A stretch of DNA of 64,000 bases from positions 1,674,001 to 1,738,000 of the forward strand of contig OZ243960.1 of assembly GCA_965214435.1 (NCBI GenBank). The letters run 5' to 3'. Shown one piece after another: positions 42,619 to 51,179 of this stretch. The notes beneath the pieces are model-generated. The model made no database searches, was not told the DNA's origin, and saw nothing but the letters and a program-made list of their open reading frames with translations. The stretch is from Rubrobacter_A sp965214435. GTDB taxonomy: Bacteria; Actinomycetota; Rubrobacteria; Rubrobacterales; Rubrobacteraceae. The translations under genes were made by a program, and so were the position numbers. Every line of letters starts with the position of its first letter. The stretch's first letter is position 1.

Positions 42619-44163
42619 CTAGCGGAAGACCGGCGCCGCGGCGCTGACGTAGGCGGTAAGCCAGTGAAGGTCTTCTTCGGTGAACTGTTCGGTGGAGAAC
42701 CGGGTGGCGTAGACCACGCCCACGGGTACTTCGTTCCGGAATACTGGAACGGCCAGGGAGTTGGTCCAGCGGGTGTTGGTCCGGGCTTGCGGCAGGCGTT
42801 TGGGGCCGGTCACGAACAACGTCGGCTGGTTGGTCTTTAAGACGAACCCGACCATATTTCTATCGCCCTCTTCGATCTTATGGCCCTCGCCAGGTGTTAT
42901 GGGTTCCATGTCCGGTGACCGCACGAGCCCGGCCCGGTCGGCTTTGAGTTCGTTGCAGACCTCGCGTGCTATCTCCTCCACCGGCGCTGCCGGGTCCAGC
43001 TTCCGGGAGGGCGTGGGTCGGAAGATAAACCGGGAACTCAGGACGAAGTTTACCGTCATGCCGGCGAGTATCCCGAAGAAGTTAAAGACCACGTAGTAGG
43101 GAAAAGCGTCGGTAACGTACTTGAGCAGCGGGTAGTAGACCGCGAAGTTCGCCCCGATACCTATGATGGCTACCGGGTAGGCCAGAGCGCCGCGCTGGAG
43201 AAAGTGTATTCTGCTGGCGTGGCGCATGTCGCGCCAGGTAAAGGCGCTGTTCAAGAGGAAGTTGGAGAGTACGCTTATCCCGACACCGAACATCCAGGCG
43301 ATCACCTTGCTCGCGTCGAAGTACTCGGCCAGGAACACGAGGGTAAACATGTTGACCAGAACCCCCGAGGCCCCGACCATCGCGAACTTCCAGAAGCGGC
43401 CCGCCGACGGCACGTACCAGAAGAGGCTCGCCAGGTGTTGCAGGTACTCCAGGCCCTGGTTAAAGCTCGCCTTAGAGACGCCGGCGTTACGGGCCTCGAA
43501 GTTAAACGGCACCTCGACCACCTTGAGGTCCGGGGCGCAGACCAGGATCTCGACCAGTATCTTAAAGCCCGTCGGCCGGAACTGTAGCCCGGAGATGGCC
43601 TCGTTGCGGACCAGGAAAAATCCGGTCATCGGGTCCGTGGTCTTGCGGGCTTCCTTAAAGACGATCTGGGCGAGGTACTTGCTCCCGCTGGAGACGGCCC
43701 GGCGCACGGGACCCGACAAACCGGCGTAGCTGCCGCCGGCCGTGTAGCGGCTAGCCACCACGACGTCGGCCTCCGCGCTCTGGGCGGTTTCCAGCATCTG
43801 GCGCACCCGGTCCGGCGGGTGCTGGAGGTCAGCGTCCATAACGCAGGTGTACTCGCTGGCCCCGGAGACCGCGTCGATGCCCGTGGTGACCGCGGTCGAA
43901 AGCCCGCCCGCCCGCTCGGCGGTGTCCCGGTGGATCATGCTTATACGCCCGTTTTTCCGGCTTAGGGAGTGGATGATCTCCGGTGTTTCGTCCGTCGAAT
44001 CGTCCACGAACACCAGCCGGTAGTCGATACCGTCGAGGTTCTCCTCAATATCCCGCACCAGCCGGGGCACGTTCCCGGCTTCGTTACGGGTCGGCACAAC
44101 GAGCGTTAGCAAAGCTTTTCGGTCAGTCTTTGATCCGTCTAGCGCCTGATGGTACACACCCAT
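42619..44163 (-). CDS. Polyprenyl-phosphate glycosyltransferase fused to GtrA and GAF-like domains
   Basis: A 514-residue three-part protein. First is a GT2 domain of the dolichol/polyprenol-phosphate mannosyltransferase type (VVPTRNEAGNVPRLVRDIEE, DADLQHPPDRVRQML, TDPMTGFFLVRNEA). A four-helix GtrA domain follows (about 258-385: FWKFAMVGASGVLVNMFTLV to MTVNFVLSSRFIF). The last 115 residues resemble a GAF domain (NSLAVPVFRNEVPVGVVYA). GT2-GtrA fusions make lipid-linked sugars for flipping; the C-terminal GAF-like part is unusual. Its ATG overlaps no gene; divergent acylphosphatase lies 120 bp away. Confidence 0.85.
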   Translation of the reverse strand: MGVYHQALDGSKTDRKALLTLVVPTRNEAGNVPRLVRDIEENLDGIDYRLVFVDDSTDETPEIIHSLSRKNGRISMIHRDTAERAGGLSTAVTTGIDAVSGASEYTCVMDADLQHPPDRVRQMLETAQSAEADVVVASRYTAGGSYAGLSGPVRRAVSSGSKYLAQIVFKEARKTTDPMTGFFLVRNEAISGLQFRPTGFKILVEILVCAPDLKVVEVPFNFEARNAGVSKASFNQGLEYLQHLASLFWYVPSAGRFWKFAMVGASGVLVNMFTLVFLAEYFDASKVIAWMFGVGISVLSNFLLNSAFTWRDMRHASRIHFLQRGALAYPVAIIGIGANFAVYYPLLKYVTDAFPYYVVFNFFGILAGMTVNFVLSSRFIFRPTPSRKLDPAAPVEEIAREVCNELKADRAGLVRSPDMEPITPGEGHKIEEGDRNMVGFVLKTNQPTLFVTGPKRLPQARTNTRWTNSLAVPVFRNEVPVGVVYATRFSTEQFTEEDLHWLTAYVSAAAPVFR

Positions 44164-44282
44164 AACCCGAGTAGGCTAGCATATTCTTTCAAAAGGACCA
44201 AAAGAGACCTGACACGGGCCTCAGGAGCAGCGGTAAACTGGGCCGGAAACGAAGTACAGGCTAGCCGAGAGGAAGGTAAGCA

Positions 44283-44576
44283 ATGACCGATACCGGCAGA
44301 AACCAGACGGAGCGGGCCCACGTCCGTATCTCAGGCCGGGTGCAGGGGGTGTCTTTCCGCGACGCCACCCGCCAAGAGGCCGAGTCGCTCGGGCTCTCGG
44401 GCTGGGTATCCAACCTCCCGGACGGACGGGTCGAAGCCCTCTTCGAGGGCGAGAGTGACAGCGTGCGCCGCATGGTCCGGTGGTGCGAGGAAGGCCCGAA
44501 CCAGGCGGACGTGGACGACGTGGACGTCTCTTACGAAGAAGCCAGTGGTGACCTGAGCGGCTTCGAGGTCCGTTGA
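44283..44576 (+). CDS. acyP: Acylphosphatase
   Basis: A 97-residue protein carrying the acylphosphatase signature: AHVRISGRVQGVSFRDATRQ (phosphate loop with the catalytic Arg) and GLSGWVSNLPDGRVEALFEG (catalytic Asn). It hydrolyses carboxyl-phosphate bonds. GAGGAAGG precedes the ATG. The stop overlaps the next start by 4 nt (TTGA), coupling it to RNase HIII. Confidence 0.93.
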   Translation: MTDTGRNQTERAHVRISGRVQGVSFRDATRQEAESLGLSGWVSNLPDGRVEALFEGESDSVRRMVRWCEEGPNQADVDDVDVSYEEASGDLSGFEVR

Positions 44577-45499
44577 GCGACCTCCCGCAAGACCTCCGCC
44601 GCCTGCTGGAGAAGTCCAACGTTTCCGTGACGGATAGCCGGAAGATCGACTACGGCCGCCAGTATCGCCTCACCCGTGGAGGAGATAAGGCAGCCCTGAA
44701 CGTCTACCGCACGGGTAAGGTTACGGTAGGTGGCAAGTCCTCCGCGCTCAAGACGCTCCTGGACGACTGGAAGGCTGCCCGGAGCGGAGCTGGACAGGCT
44801 AGAAAGAAGACGGGCAAGGCGTCCGGCCGCGCCTCTACCGTCCCGGACTGTACACCCCGCGTCGGCACCGACGAGGCCGGTAAGGGCGACTACTTCGGTC
44901 CGCTGGTGGTTGCCGGGGTCCGAGTTACGGGCGGCGGAGCAGCACAAAAACTCCGGGAGCTCGGGGTCCGGGATTCCAAAGAGCTGTCCGGCGGGCAGGT
45001 ACTCCGGTTGGCGGAGGAAATACCCATAGCTGTGGGCACCGCTAACATTCGGGTACAGAGCCTGTCCCCGGAGATATTCGAGGCCCGCCGCGCTGCCGCT
45101 GGAAGCAACGTGAACCGGCTGCTCGGGGAGTTGAACGTCCAGATACTGGGTGAGCTTAAAGACGACGTAGAGGCTTTCGTCGTGGATGAGTTCGCCCCGG
45201 CGGCTCGCTCGTACATAGAGCCGGTGGTACCGCTGGGAGTGCGTTTAGAGGTGCGTCCAAGGGCGGAGAACGATGCCGCGGTCGCGGCGGCTTCAATTCT
45301 GGCTCGGGCGCGGTTTCTGGAAGACATGGACGAGCTCTCTGAGGGGGTCGGTTTCAGGTTGCCGCTGGGGGCGACGCACGTGCAGGCCGCTGGTCGCCGG
45401 ATGGTCGAGGAGCGGGGGACGGAAGGGCTTGCGAAGGTTGCAAAGGTGAGTTTTTCAACGACGAAAAAGGTGCTCGGTGCGGCGGGGCGCTCCGGCTGA
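44573..45499 (+). CDS. rnhC: Ribonuclease HIII
   Basis: A 308-residue protein. The N-terminal TBP-like substrate-binding domain (about 15-70, LNVYRTGKVTVGG) distinguishes RNase HIII from RNase HII. Next comes the catalytic core: GTDEAGKGDYFGPLVVAG (about 97-114), RDSKELSGGQ, VVDEFAP and AENDAAVAAASILARARF. It cleaves RNA in RNA-DNA hybrids. HIII is chiefly reported from Firmicutes, so its presence here is notable. TTG start. It overlaps or abuts the following gene. Confidence 0.9.
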   Translation: MSDLPQDLRRLLEKSNVSVTDSRKIDYGRQYRLTRGGDKAALNVYRTGKVTVGGKSSALKTLLDDWKAARSGAGQARKKTGKASGRASTVPDCTPRVGTDEAGKGDYFGPLVVAGVRVTGGGAAQKLRELGVRDSKELSGGQVLRLAEEIPIAVGTANIRVQSLSPEIFEARRAAAGSNVNRLLGELNVQILGELKDDVEAFVVDEFAPAARSYIEPVVPLGVRLEVRPRAENDAAVAAASILARARFLEDMDELSEGVGFRLPLGATHVQAAGRRMVEERGTEGLAKVAKVSFSTTKKVLGAAGRSG

Positions 45500-45515
45500 G
45501 GGATGGGGTTGCGTC

Positions 45516-46259
45516 TTGGGTAACGGACTTGCCGGAACTCCAGACGTTGGAGATCTCCGGGTTGAGTACGAGAATTTATGGAACGGTTCCAGACAGCTCC
45601 TGGCCGCCGGCCGCGTCACGCTGGATACCGCCCCGGTAGAGGTCAGCGGCAGGTGGGGCGTGAGCGCCGTGCTGCGTCCGGCGGGGGGCGTCGCGGCGAC
45701 CCTGGCGGATGTCTCGGAGACGCTAGCCGGTTTTACCGGGAGGCGACAGACTTTATACGGCCCTTCGGAGATCCACACGACGGTGCGTTCGATCGAGCCC
45801 TATCGGGCGGGCGTGTCCGGCGATGAAGCCGCGGTCCGGGCCTACGCTGAGATACTCGGCGGCATAGCCGGGCAGTGCGGTCCCATCCGCATAGCTTACA
45901 GAGGACTCACGGCCAGCGCCGGCGGTGTCCTGGCTCAGGGATGGCCGGTGGGCGATAAGCTTTACAGTATCCGGCGCGCTTTTCAGAGAGAGCTTTCCGG
46001 TCGGGGGCTGTCCGGAGGACCAGAGGCGGAGAGTTTCCGGCGGACCGCGCACGCCAGCTTGGTCACGTTTGCTGAAACACCGTGTTATCCAGAAGCGCTG
46101 GTAGAGTTTATAGAGGCTAACCGGCGTACTTTCTACGGGGTCGCCAGCTTCGACTCCGTAGAGATCGTCCGCTACAAGCGCACGAAGTATGCCGCCGAAC
46201 CGGTCACGCTTTACAAAGTTGCTCTGAGAGGCGACGACTCACGATATCCGAAAGGGTAA
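45516..46259 (+). CDS. 2H-phosphoesterase-like protein (2'-5' RNA ligase/cyclic phosphodiesterase-like)
   Basis: About 247 residues. Two spaced H-x-(T/S)-x motifs are visible, IHTTVRSIEP near residue 87 and AHASLVTF near 184, the signature of the 2H superfamily that acts on 2',3'-cyclic or 2'-5' nucleotide linkages. The ends are strand-rich (EIVRYKRTKY, VTLYKVAL). TTG 45516 follows GAGGGATGGGG; a GTG at 45477 would overlap RNase HIII by 23 nt. Adjacent to RNase HIII, so an RNA-processing role is plausible. Substrate unknown. Confidence 0.7.
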   Translation: MGNGLAGTPDVGDLRVEYENLWNGSRQLLAAGRVTLDTAPVEVSGRWGVSAVLRPAGGVAATLADVSETLAGFTGRRQTLYGPSEIHTTVRSIEPYRAGVSGDEAAVRAYAEILGGIAGQCGPIRIAYRGLTASAGGVLAQGWPVGDKLYSIRRAFQRELSGRGLSGGPEAESFRRTAHASLVTFAETPCYPEALVEFIEANRRTFYGVASFDSVEIVRYKRTKYAAEPVTLYKVALRGDDSRYPKG

Positions 46260-46264
46260 GAACT

Positions 46265-47290
46265 ATGATTGACCTTCGCAGCGATACGGTGACCCGGCCG
46301 ACGGAGGAGATGCGGCGGGCGATGTTCGAGGCTCCGGTCGGGGACGACGTATTCGGGGAAGACCCGACCGTCCGGCGGTTGGAGGAGTACGTCGCGGCGC
46401 TGCTCGGTAAGGAGGCTGCACTCTACGCGCCGTCGGGGACGATGACAAACCAGATCGGGGTTTCCGTCAACACCGGTCGCGGGGACGAGGTCCTTCTGCA
46501 CGAAGCCGCCCACATCTTTAACTACGAAGCCGGAGCGCCGGCCCTGATCTCCGGCGTCCAGGTACGCCCCGTCCCGGGTGATGGCGGCGTTATTACCCCT
46601 GAGACATTGCGGACGAACGTCCGGCCCGAGAACGTCCACTTCGCCCGCCCGCGTCTCCTGTGCCTGGAGAACACCCACAACGCCGCCGGGGGTAAAGTAT
46701 TCCCGCTGGAGGACTTCGCCGCGGCGGCGGAGACGGCGCGGGAACTCGGCCTGAAGGTACACCTCGACGGGGCCCGGCTCTTTAACGCGCAGGCCGCGAC
46801 GGGTATACCGGCATCCGAATGGGCCGCCCACGCCGACACGGTCTCCGTCTGCTCCTCGAAAGGTCTCGGCGCGCCGGTAGGCTCCCTGCTGGCCGGTAGT
46901 AAAGAGACCATTCACGAAGCCCGGCGGGTCCGGAAGGTGCTCGGCGGCGGCATGCGCCAGGCCGGTGTGATCTCCGCCGCCGCCCTCTACGCTTTCGAGC
47001 ACCACGTAGATCGGCTCTCCGAAGACCACGCCCGCGCCCGTAAGCTCGCCGCCGGCCTCACCGAAGCCGAGTTTACCGTCGAGCCGCCCGAGACGAACAT
47101 CGTGCTCGTCGAGATCGCCGACCCTTCCGCCCTCCTAAACGCCCTGGCCCACGAAGGCATACTCGCAACCCCCGGAAAACCGGGAACCGTCCGGCTGTGC
47201 ACCCACCTCGACGTAGGCGACGCCGACATAGAAGCCGCCATAGATCGGGCTTCCAGAGTAACCGCTGCGCCCCTACTGAGCCGTGGATGA
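46265..47290 (+). CDS. ltaE: Low-specificity L-threonine aldolase
   Basis: A 341-residue fold-type I PLP enzyme. The N-terminal IDLRSDTVTRPTEEMRRAM is the family hallmark. PLP-binding Lys lies in VCSSKGLGAPVGSLL (about 199), and HLDGARLFNA contains the Asp and Arg of the cofactor pocket. Converts L-threonine (and allo-threonine) to glycine and acetaldehyde. Glycine supply could link to the betaine genes, but that is speculation. Its stop overlaps the next ATG (ATGA). Confidence 0.92.
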   Translation: MIDLRSDTVTRPTEEMRRAMFEAPVGDDVFGEDPTVRRLEEYVAALLGKEAALYAPSGTMTNQIGVSVNTGRGDEVLLHEAAHIFNYEAGAPALISGVQVRPVPGDGGVITPETLRTNVRPENVHFARPRLLCLENTHNAAGGKVFPLEDFAAAAETARELGLKVHLDGARLFNAQAATGIPASEWAAHADTVSVCSSKGLGAPVGSLLAGSKETIHEARRVRKVLGGGMRQAGVISAAALYAFEHHVDRLSEDHARARKLAAGLTEAEFTVEPPETNIVLVEIADPSALLNALAHEGILATPGKPGTVRLCTHLDVGDADIEAAIDRASRVTAAPLLSRG

Positions 47291-47760
47291 ACCTGCGGGT
47301 TGCGGCCGTTTCCGGAGATACCCTGTCCGGCCCTCTCGGCCTCCTAGAAACTTCACTAAGAGAGGGTGACCCTCTACCTGAAGGTTTTGTTAGGAGGCTG
47401 CAAGTGGAGATCTCCGCCGGCAACCTCGAAGTGCTCGCCGCGTGGGTAGACCACATTCCAGACCGTACTGTCGGGGTCGTCGTGGTCTCCTACCGGCTCA
47501 ACATGTCAGCCGGAGACGAGTTTGCCAGCATTGAAGACCTCTACGTGACCCCAGACGCCCGGCAGAGCGGCGTAGGGCGGGCGCTATTGGAAGCTGTGGA
47601 AGAAAAGTGTTCCGCTAGAGGTATATCTTACGTAGAGGTTCAGGTGGTCGAGAAAGAGGCTCGCGGCTTCTATACGGCGGCGGGATATGAAGTTGAGGAA
47701 GGGGTGGCGCTGCTCTCGCGGTCTTACGCGCTCGGCGGGTCGAGTTCCAAGACTTCGTAG
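47287..47760 (+). CDS. GNAT acetyltransferase
   Basis: A 157-residue GNAT protein. Motif A is complete: IEDLYVTPDARQSGVGRALLEAVEE (the Q/RxxGxG/A loop is RQSGVGR). Motif B is VEKEARGFYTAAGYEVEE. The start overlaps ltaE by 4 nt, so it is likely co-transcribed. Acetyl-CoA donor expected; acceptor unknown. Its last 37 bp overlap the 3' end of the convergent acetyltransferase gene. Confidence 0.85.
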   Translation: MNLRVAAVSGDTLSGPLGLLETSLREGDPLPEGFVRRLQVEISAGNLEVLAAWVDHIPDRTVGVVVVSYRLNMSAGDEFASIEDLYVTPDARQSGVGRALLEAVEEKCSARGISYVEVQVVEKEARGFYTAAGYEVEEGVALLSRSYALGGSSSKTS

Positions 47761-48233
47761 ACGGAGATCTCGCGAAAACCGAGGTTTTCGTAGAGCTTGC
47801 GGGCCCGGGAGTTTGCGGCGGCGACTTGCAGGGAGACACCGTCGGCCTCTTTTTCGTGCGCCCAGTCGCGGCAACCTTCGAGGAGCGCCCGGCCCGCGCC
47901 CTGGCTCCGGTACTCCGGGGCGACAAAGATGTCGTCTATGGAAGCCCAGGTCTTCGGATTGAAGGTCGGGGAGCCCTCGCGCAACTCGGCCGACAGAAAG
48001 CCGATTACCCGCTCTCCGGCATCGGGTCCGGTGTGTACGGCGACGAGCAGGCAGGAGAAAGGTCCGGCGGCGAGGTCCGCCAGAAAGCGGCGCATGGTTC
48101 GTTCGGCGTCCGGGGCGGGGGTGTAGACACCATCGTACTCGGCGTGCTCCCGGGCGCTCTGTACCCAGAGCCGGGCCGCGTCCCGCGCGTCCTCCCGGCG
48201 GCCGGGGCGTATGGTTAAATCCTGCTCTGCCAC
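47724..48233 (-). CDS. GNAT acetyltransferase
   Basis: About 169 residues. Motif A lies in ASIDDIFVAPEYRSQGAGRALLEG (RSQGAGR loop), then SRARKLYENLGFREIS. It is convergent with and overlaps another GNAT gene by 37 bp, yet both show intact motifs, so both appear real. I prefer GTG 48233 because the fold begins at LTIRPGRREDA; the frame runs on to TTG 48299. Substrate unknown. Confidence 0.82.
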   Translation of the reverse strand: MAEQDLTIRPGRREDARDAARLWVQSAREHAEYDGVYTPAPDAERTMRRFLADLAAGPFSCLLVAVHTGPDAGERVIGFLSAELREGSPTFNPKTWASIDDIFVAPEYRSQGAGRALLEGCRDWAHEKEADGVSLQVAAANSRARKLYENLGFREISVYEVLELDPPSA

Positions 48234-48299
48234 GAGCTTATCGTAGCGGAAAACCCCGGCTCGTGAGGTGCCTAATGGACTATAGACCTTTAACTTCAA

Positions 48300-48442
48300 C
48301 TATTTTGCATGTAGAGTGTTCATGCTTAGAGGTGTTGGAGATCTGGTAGGAGGGTAGTTAAAGCAAAATACCGGTACGGTCGATAAAGGTCTGTAGAAGA
48401 TTTGCAGGACCGCAAGGTAGGTTAAAAAGAGAAGAGCCACAA
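48300..48442 (+). promoter_or_regulatory. Promoter-proximal part of the glmS leader
   Basis: This 143-bp stretch before the ribozyme contains TTGCAG at 48402 followed 15 nt later by TAAAAA at 48423, a poor-spacing promoter candidate. No gene or other structured element is seen. Transcription of the ribozyme must start here or upstream. Confidence 0.3.
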
Positions 48443-48595
48443 AGCGCCAGGACTCCCGCGTGGCACTAGCTGACGGGAGTTGACGAGGGAGACGTTTATC
48501 GAACTTTCGGCGGATACGTCTCGGCTCTGGGTAGTCGTCAGGATGGCAGCAAATCTCGGTGGTGACGCCGGGGACAAAGTGCCCTCCGAGCCCTG
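48443..48595 (+). ncRNA. glmS self-cleaving ribozyme (glucosamine-6-phosphate riboswitch)
   Basis: The leader contains the known glmS ribozyme core. The cleavage site lies at A48443/G48444 (AAGCGCCAGGACT). Then come a GACTCCCG...CGGGAGTT pairing, GACGAGG, GTTTATCGAACTTTCGGCGG (48493-48512 region, the invariant P2.1-P2.2 core), and GGGACAAAG near 48571. Outer GGCTC...GAGCC closes the 3' domain near 48590. GlcN6P acts as cofactor for self-cleavage, which destabilises the message when product is abundant. It ends about 80 nt before the glmS ATG. Confidence 0.93.
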
Positions 48596-48672
48596 TAGCA
48601 GCCCCCGGCTTCTCTCTGCTTTCCTCCGGTCCTGACGGACAGAAACGCGTTACGAAAGGCAGGAACAGAGAT

Positions 48673-50547
48673 ATGTGCGGGATCGTTGGTTACGTTGGCC
48701 GGGAGCATCCGGAGGTCGAGGCCGGGCGGTGTGTGGAAGTCCTTATGGAGGGCTTGCGGCACCTGGAATACAGGGGATACGACTCCGCGGGCCTGGCCCT
48801 GGCAATTCCCGGAAGCGGCATAGAGCCAGTAAAGCAGGCCGGGCCGCTAAAGAACCTGGCCGCGGCCATCGGGCGCAAGAACGGCCACCTCTCCAGCGTG
48901 CGAGCCGGGGTCGGGCACACCCGGTGGGCGACGCACGGAAAGCCGAGCGAGACCAACGCGCACCCGCACGTCGCGGGTGAGGGGGCCAGGGCCGTCGCCG
49001 TGGTGCACAACGGGATCATCGAGAACCACGCGGAGCTGCGGGACGGGCTGGAAGAGCGGGGCCGGGTCTTTGTTTCCGAGACCGACACCGAGGTCATATC
49101 CCACCTCCTGGCCGAGCGGCTGGAAGACAACCCCGGAGAGACCCTACGGGATGCGCTTGCGGCTTCGCTGCGGTGTCTTACGGGGTCGTTCGCGGTGGCG
49201 GCGGTAAGCGCCGCCGAACCGGAAAAGGTCGTAGCGGCCCGCAACCAGAGCCCGCTCGTCGTCGGGGTCGGGGAGGGGGAGAACTACCTGGCGAGCGCGG
49301 TGCAGGCCCTGCTCGGGCGGACGCGCCGGTTCCTGGTTATCGAGAACGGTGAGGTCGTAGAGCTTTCGGCGACATCGGCCGGCATCTCGACCCTGGACGG
49401 CGAGCCGGTCGAGCGGGAGGCTTTCGAGGTCGACTGGAGCGCCGAGGCCGTGGAGCTTGGTGGCTACGAAGATTACATGCTGAAGGAGATCCACGAGCAG
49501 CCGGGTGCCGTTGCCTCAACGCTCCTGGGACGGCTAGCGGTCGATGGGGCGGTAGATCTCTCGGAGGAGATCGGGCTGGACCTCTCCGGGATCGAGCGGA
49601 TCGTGGTGGTAGCCTGCGGGACCGCCTACCACGCCGGGCTGCTCGGCAAGTACGCCATAGAGCGTCTCGCCCGGGTGCCGGTCGAGGTCGCCATCGCCAG
49701 CGAGTACCGCTATGCGGAGCCGATCGGCGACGAGAAGACGCTCGTCGTCGCCATCTCCCAGAGCGGGGAGACGACCGACACTTTAGCGGCCGTAGAGGAA
49801 GCGCGGACGTTCGGGGCCAAGGTCGTAGCCGTTACCAACACTCAAGGATCTATCATCACCCGCGAGGCCGACGCGGTACTGCTGACTAAAGCCGGACCGG
49901 AAGTCGGCGTGGCCGCCACAAAGACTTTCCTCACGCAGACGACCGTTATGCACCTTCTGGCGCTGGAGTTCGCGCGGGTGCGGGGCACTCTGCCGGAAGC
50001 CGAACTCCGCAGGCTCGGCCGCGAGTTGCGCCTGATCCCCGAGAGGCTGGAAGAGGTTATAGAGACCCTGGAAGATCGGACCGCGGAGGCCGCGAGCGCT
50101 TTTGAAGACGCGCGGTGCTCGCTGTTCCTCGGGCGCGGGGTTTCGTATCCGGTGGCGCTTGAAGGGGCGTTGAAGCTAAAGGAGATCTCCTATCTCCCGT
50201 CCGAGGGGTACCCGGCCGGCGAGATGAAGCACGGCCCGATAGCCCTGGTCGATGAGCACTGCCCGGTCGTCGCCGTGCTCGGCGAGGGTGTCGCCCGGGA
50301 AAAGACCCTCTCCAACGTCGAGGAGACTTTGGCGCGCGGAGCCCGGATAATCACCATCGCCCGCGACGGCGACCCGGCGGCGAAGAAGGTCTCCGCCGCC
50401 ACCCTCTCGATACCGGAGGTGCCCGAGATATTGAGCCCCCTGATCTCCGCCGTCCCCCTACAACTGCTCGCCTACCGCGTCGCCAAGTCCCGCGGCCTCA
50501 ACGTAGATAAACCTCGCAACCTCGCAAAGAGCGTTACGGTCGAGTAA
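48673..50547 (+). CDS. glmS: Glucosamine--fructose-6-phosphate aminotransferase
   Basis: A 624-residue protein with the N-terminal Ntn glutaminase (MCGIVGYVGREHPEVEAG; Cys2 nucleophile after Met removal) and two SIS domains (VVACGTAYHAGLLGKY; AISQSGETTDTL). The C-terminal VPLQLLAYRVAKSRGLNVDKPRNLAKSVTVE is the glmS ending. Makes GlcN6P for peptidoglycan. ATG 48673 is fixed by Cys2; an upstream in-frame ATG at 48559 lies inside the ribozyme. Product feedback acts through that ribozyme. Confidence 0.97.
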   Translation: MCGIVGYVGREHPEVEAGRCVEVLMEGLRHLEYRGYDSAGLALAIPGSGIEPVKQAGPLKNLAAAIGRKNGHLSSVRAGVGHTRWATHGKPSETNAHPHVAGEGARAVAVVHNGIIENHAELRDGLEERGRVFVSETDTEVISHLLAERLEDNPGETLRDALAASLRCLTGSFAVAAVSAAEPEKVVAARNQSPLVVGVGEGENYLASAVQALLGRTRRFLVIENGEVVELSATSAGISTLDGEPVEREAFEVDWSAEAVELGGYEDYMLKEIHEQPGAVASTLLGRLAVDGAVDLSEEIGLDLSGIERIVVVACGTAYHAGLLGKYAIERLARVPVEVAIASEYRYAEPIGDEKTLVVAISQSGETTDTLAAVEEARTFGAKVVAVTNTQGSIITREADAVLLTKAGPEVGVAATKTFLTQTTVMHLLALEFARVRGTLPEAELRRLGRELRLIPERLEEVIETLEDRTAEAASAFEDARCSLFLGRGVSYPVALEGALKLKEISYLPSEGYPAGEMKHGPIALVDEHCPVVAVLGEGVAREKTLSNVEETLARGARIITIARDGDPAAKKVSAATLSIPEVPEILSPLISAVPLQLLAYRVAKSRGLNVDKPRNLAKSVTVE

Positions 50548-50611
50548 GATGTAGCTAGTAAAATTAGTTGTAAAACACCCTGGATCGGTGTCCGGGTATG
50601 GGGGAAAGCAT

Positions 50612-51175
50612 ATGGAAACGGAGCCACTCGTCCGCCGGTTGGTGGTATGTCTTCTGGCGGCCTCGCTATCAGTAAGCCTTCTGGCGTTTACGGGTGAGAA
50701 AGCTTTGGCAGCTTGCGCAGATACACCTCCGGAGGTGTATTTGGATGAGGCGGACGTGGTCGCGATCGGAACCGTTGTGCAGGTCACGGTAAATCCGGCT
50801 TCATCGCTGGTCGAACTGCGGTTGGAGCGAGTTTTCAAGGGAGAGCCGGGAAAAACCGTCGTGGTCGAAACTAAAACCGGGAGCCGGCAAGCAGTATCCA
50901 CCGACATACAATTCGACGAGGGAACCCGTTACCTGCTGTACCTGCAAGAACAGGGGAACGTCTTCATCACCTCGCTTTGTGCGGGGACGCAGCAGTTGAA
51001 CGGCGGACTGCCGCCGGAGGCCGTGTCCTCGCTCGGCGAGAGGGTTGTGCCCGAGGGTAATTCGCAGCCACTGCCCGAGGCGGGCGGCTCTACGCTTCCG
51101 GCTGTCGCATTGTCTGCAGCTGGCCTGGTTGCGGTTGGTGGCTTGAGCCTGGCGCTGTGGCGGCGTACCGGTTAG
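50612..51175 (+). CDS. Secreted NTR/TIMP-like protein with a sortase-type C-terminus
   Basis: A 187-residue protein. Signal peptide (LVVCLLAASLSVSLLAFTG, cleavage near ALAAC), then a beta domain (VVAIGTVVQVTVNPASSLVELRLERVFKGEPG) like bacterial NTR/tissue-inhibitor-type domains with two or three conserved Cys, and a C-terminal LPEAGG followed by a hydrophobic helix and WRRTG. LPEAG resembles the sortase LPxTG motif with Ala for Thr. Cell-wall attachment is thus likely but unproven. Function unknown. Confidence 0.78.
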   Translation: METEPLVRRLVVCLLAASLSVSLLAFTGEKALAACADTPPEVYLDEADVVAIGTVVQVTVNPASSLVELRLERVFKGEPGKTVVVETKTGSRQAVSTDIQFDEGTRYLLYLQEQGNVFITSLCAGTQQLNGGLPPEAVSSLGERVVPEGNSQPLPEAGGSTLPAVALSAAGLVAVGGLSLALWRRTG

Positions 51176-51179
51176 CTCT

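Noticed and set aside
48559..48672. N-terminal extension of glmS (38 codons from an upstream ATG)
   Set aside because: It lies in the ribozyme and its 3' leader. Cys must be residue 2 in the mature glutaminase, so the true start is 48673.
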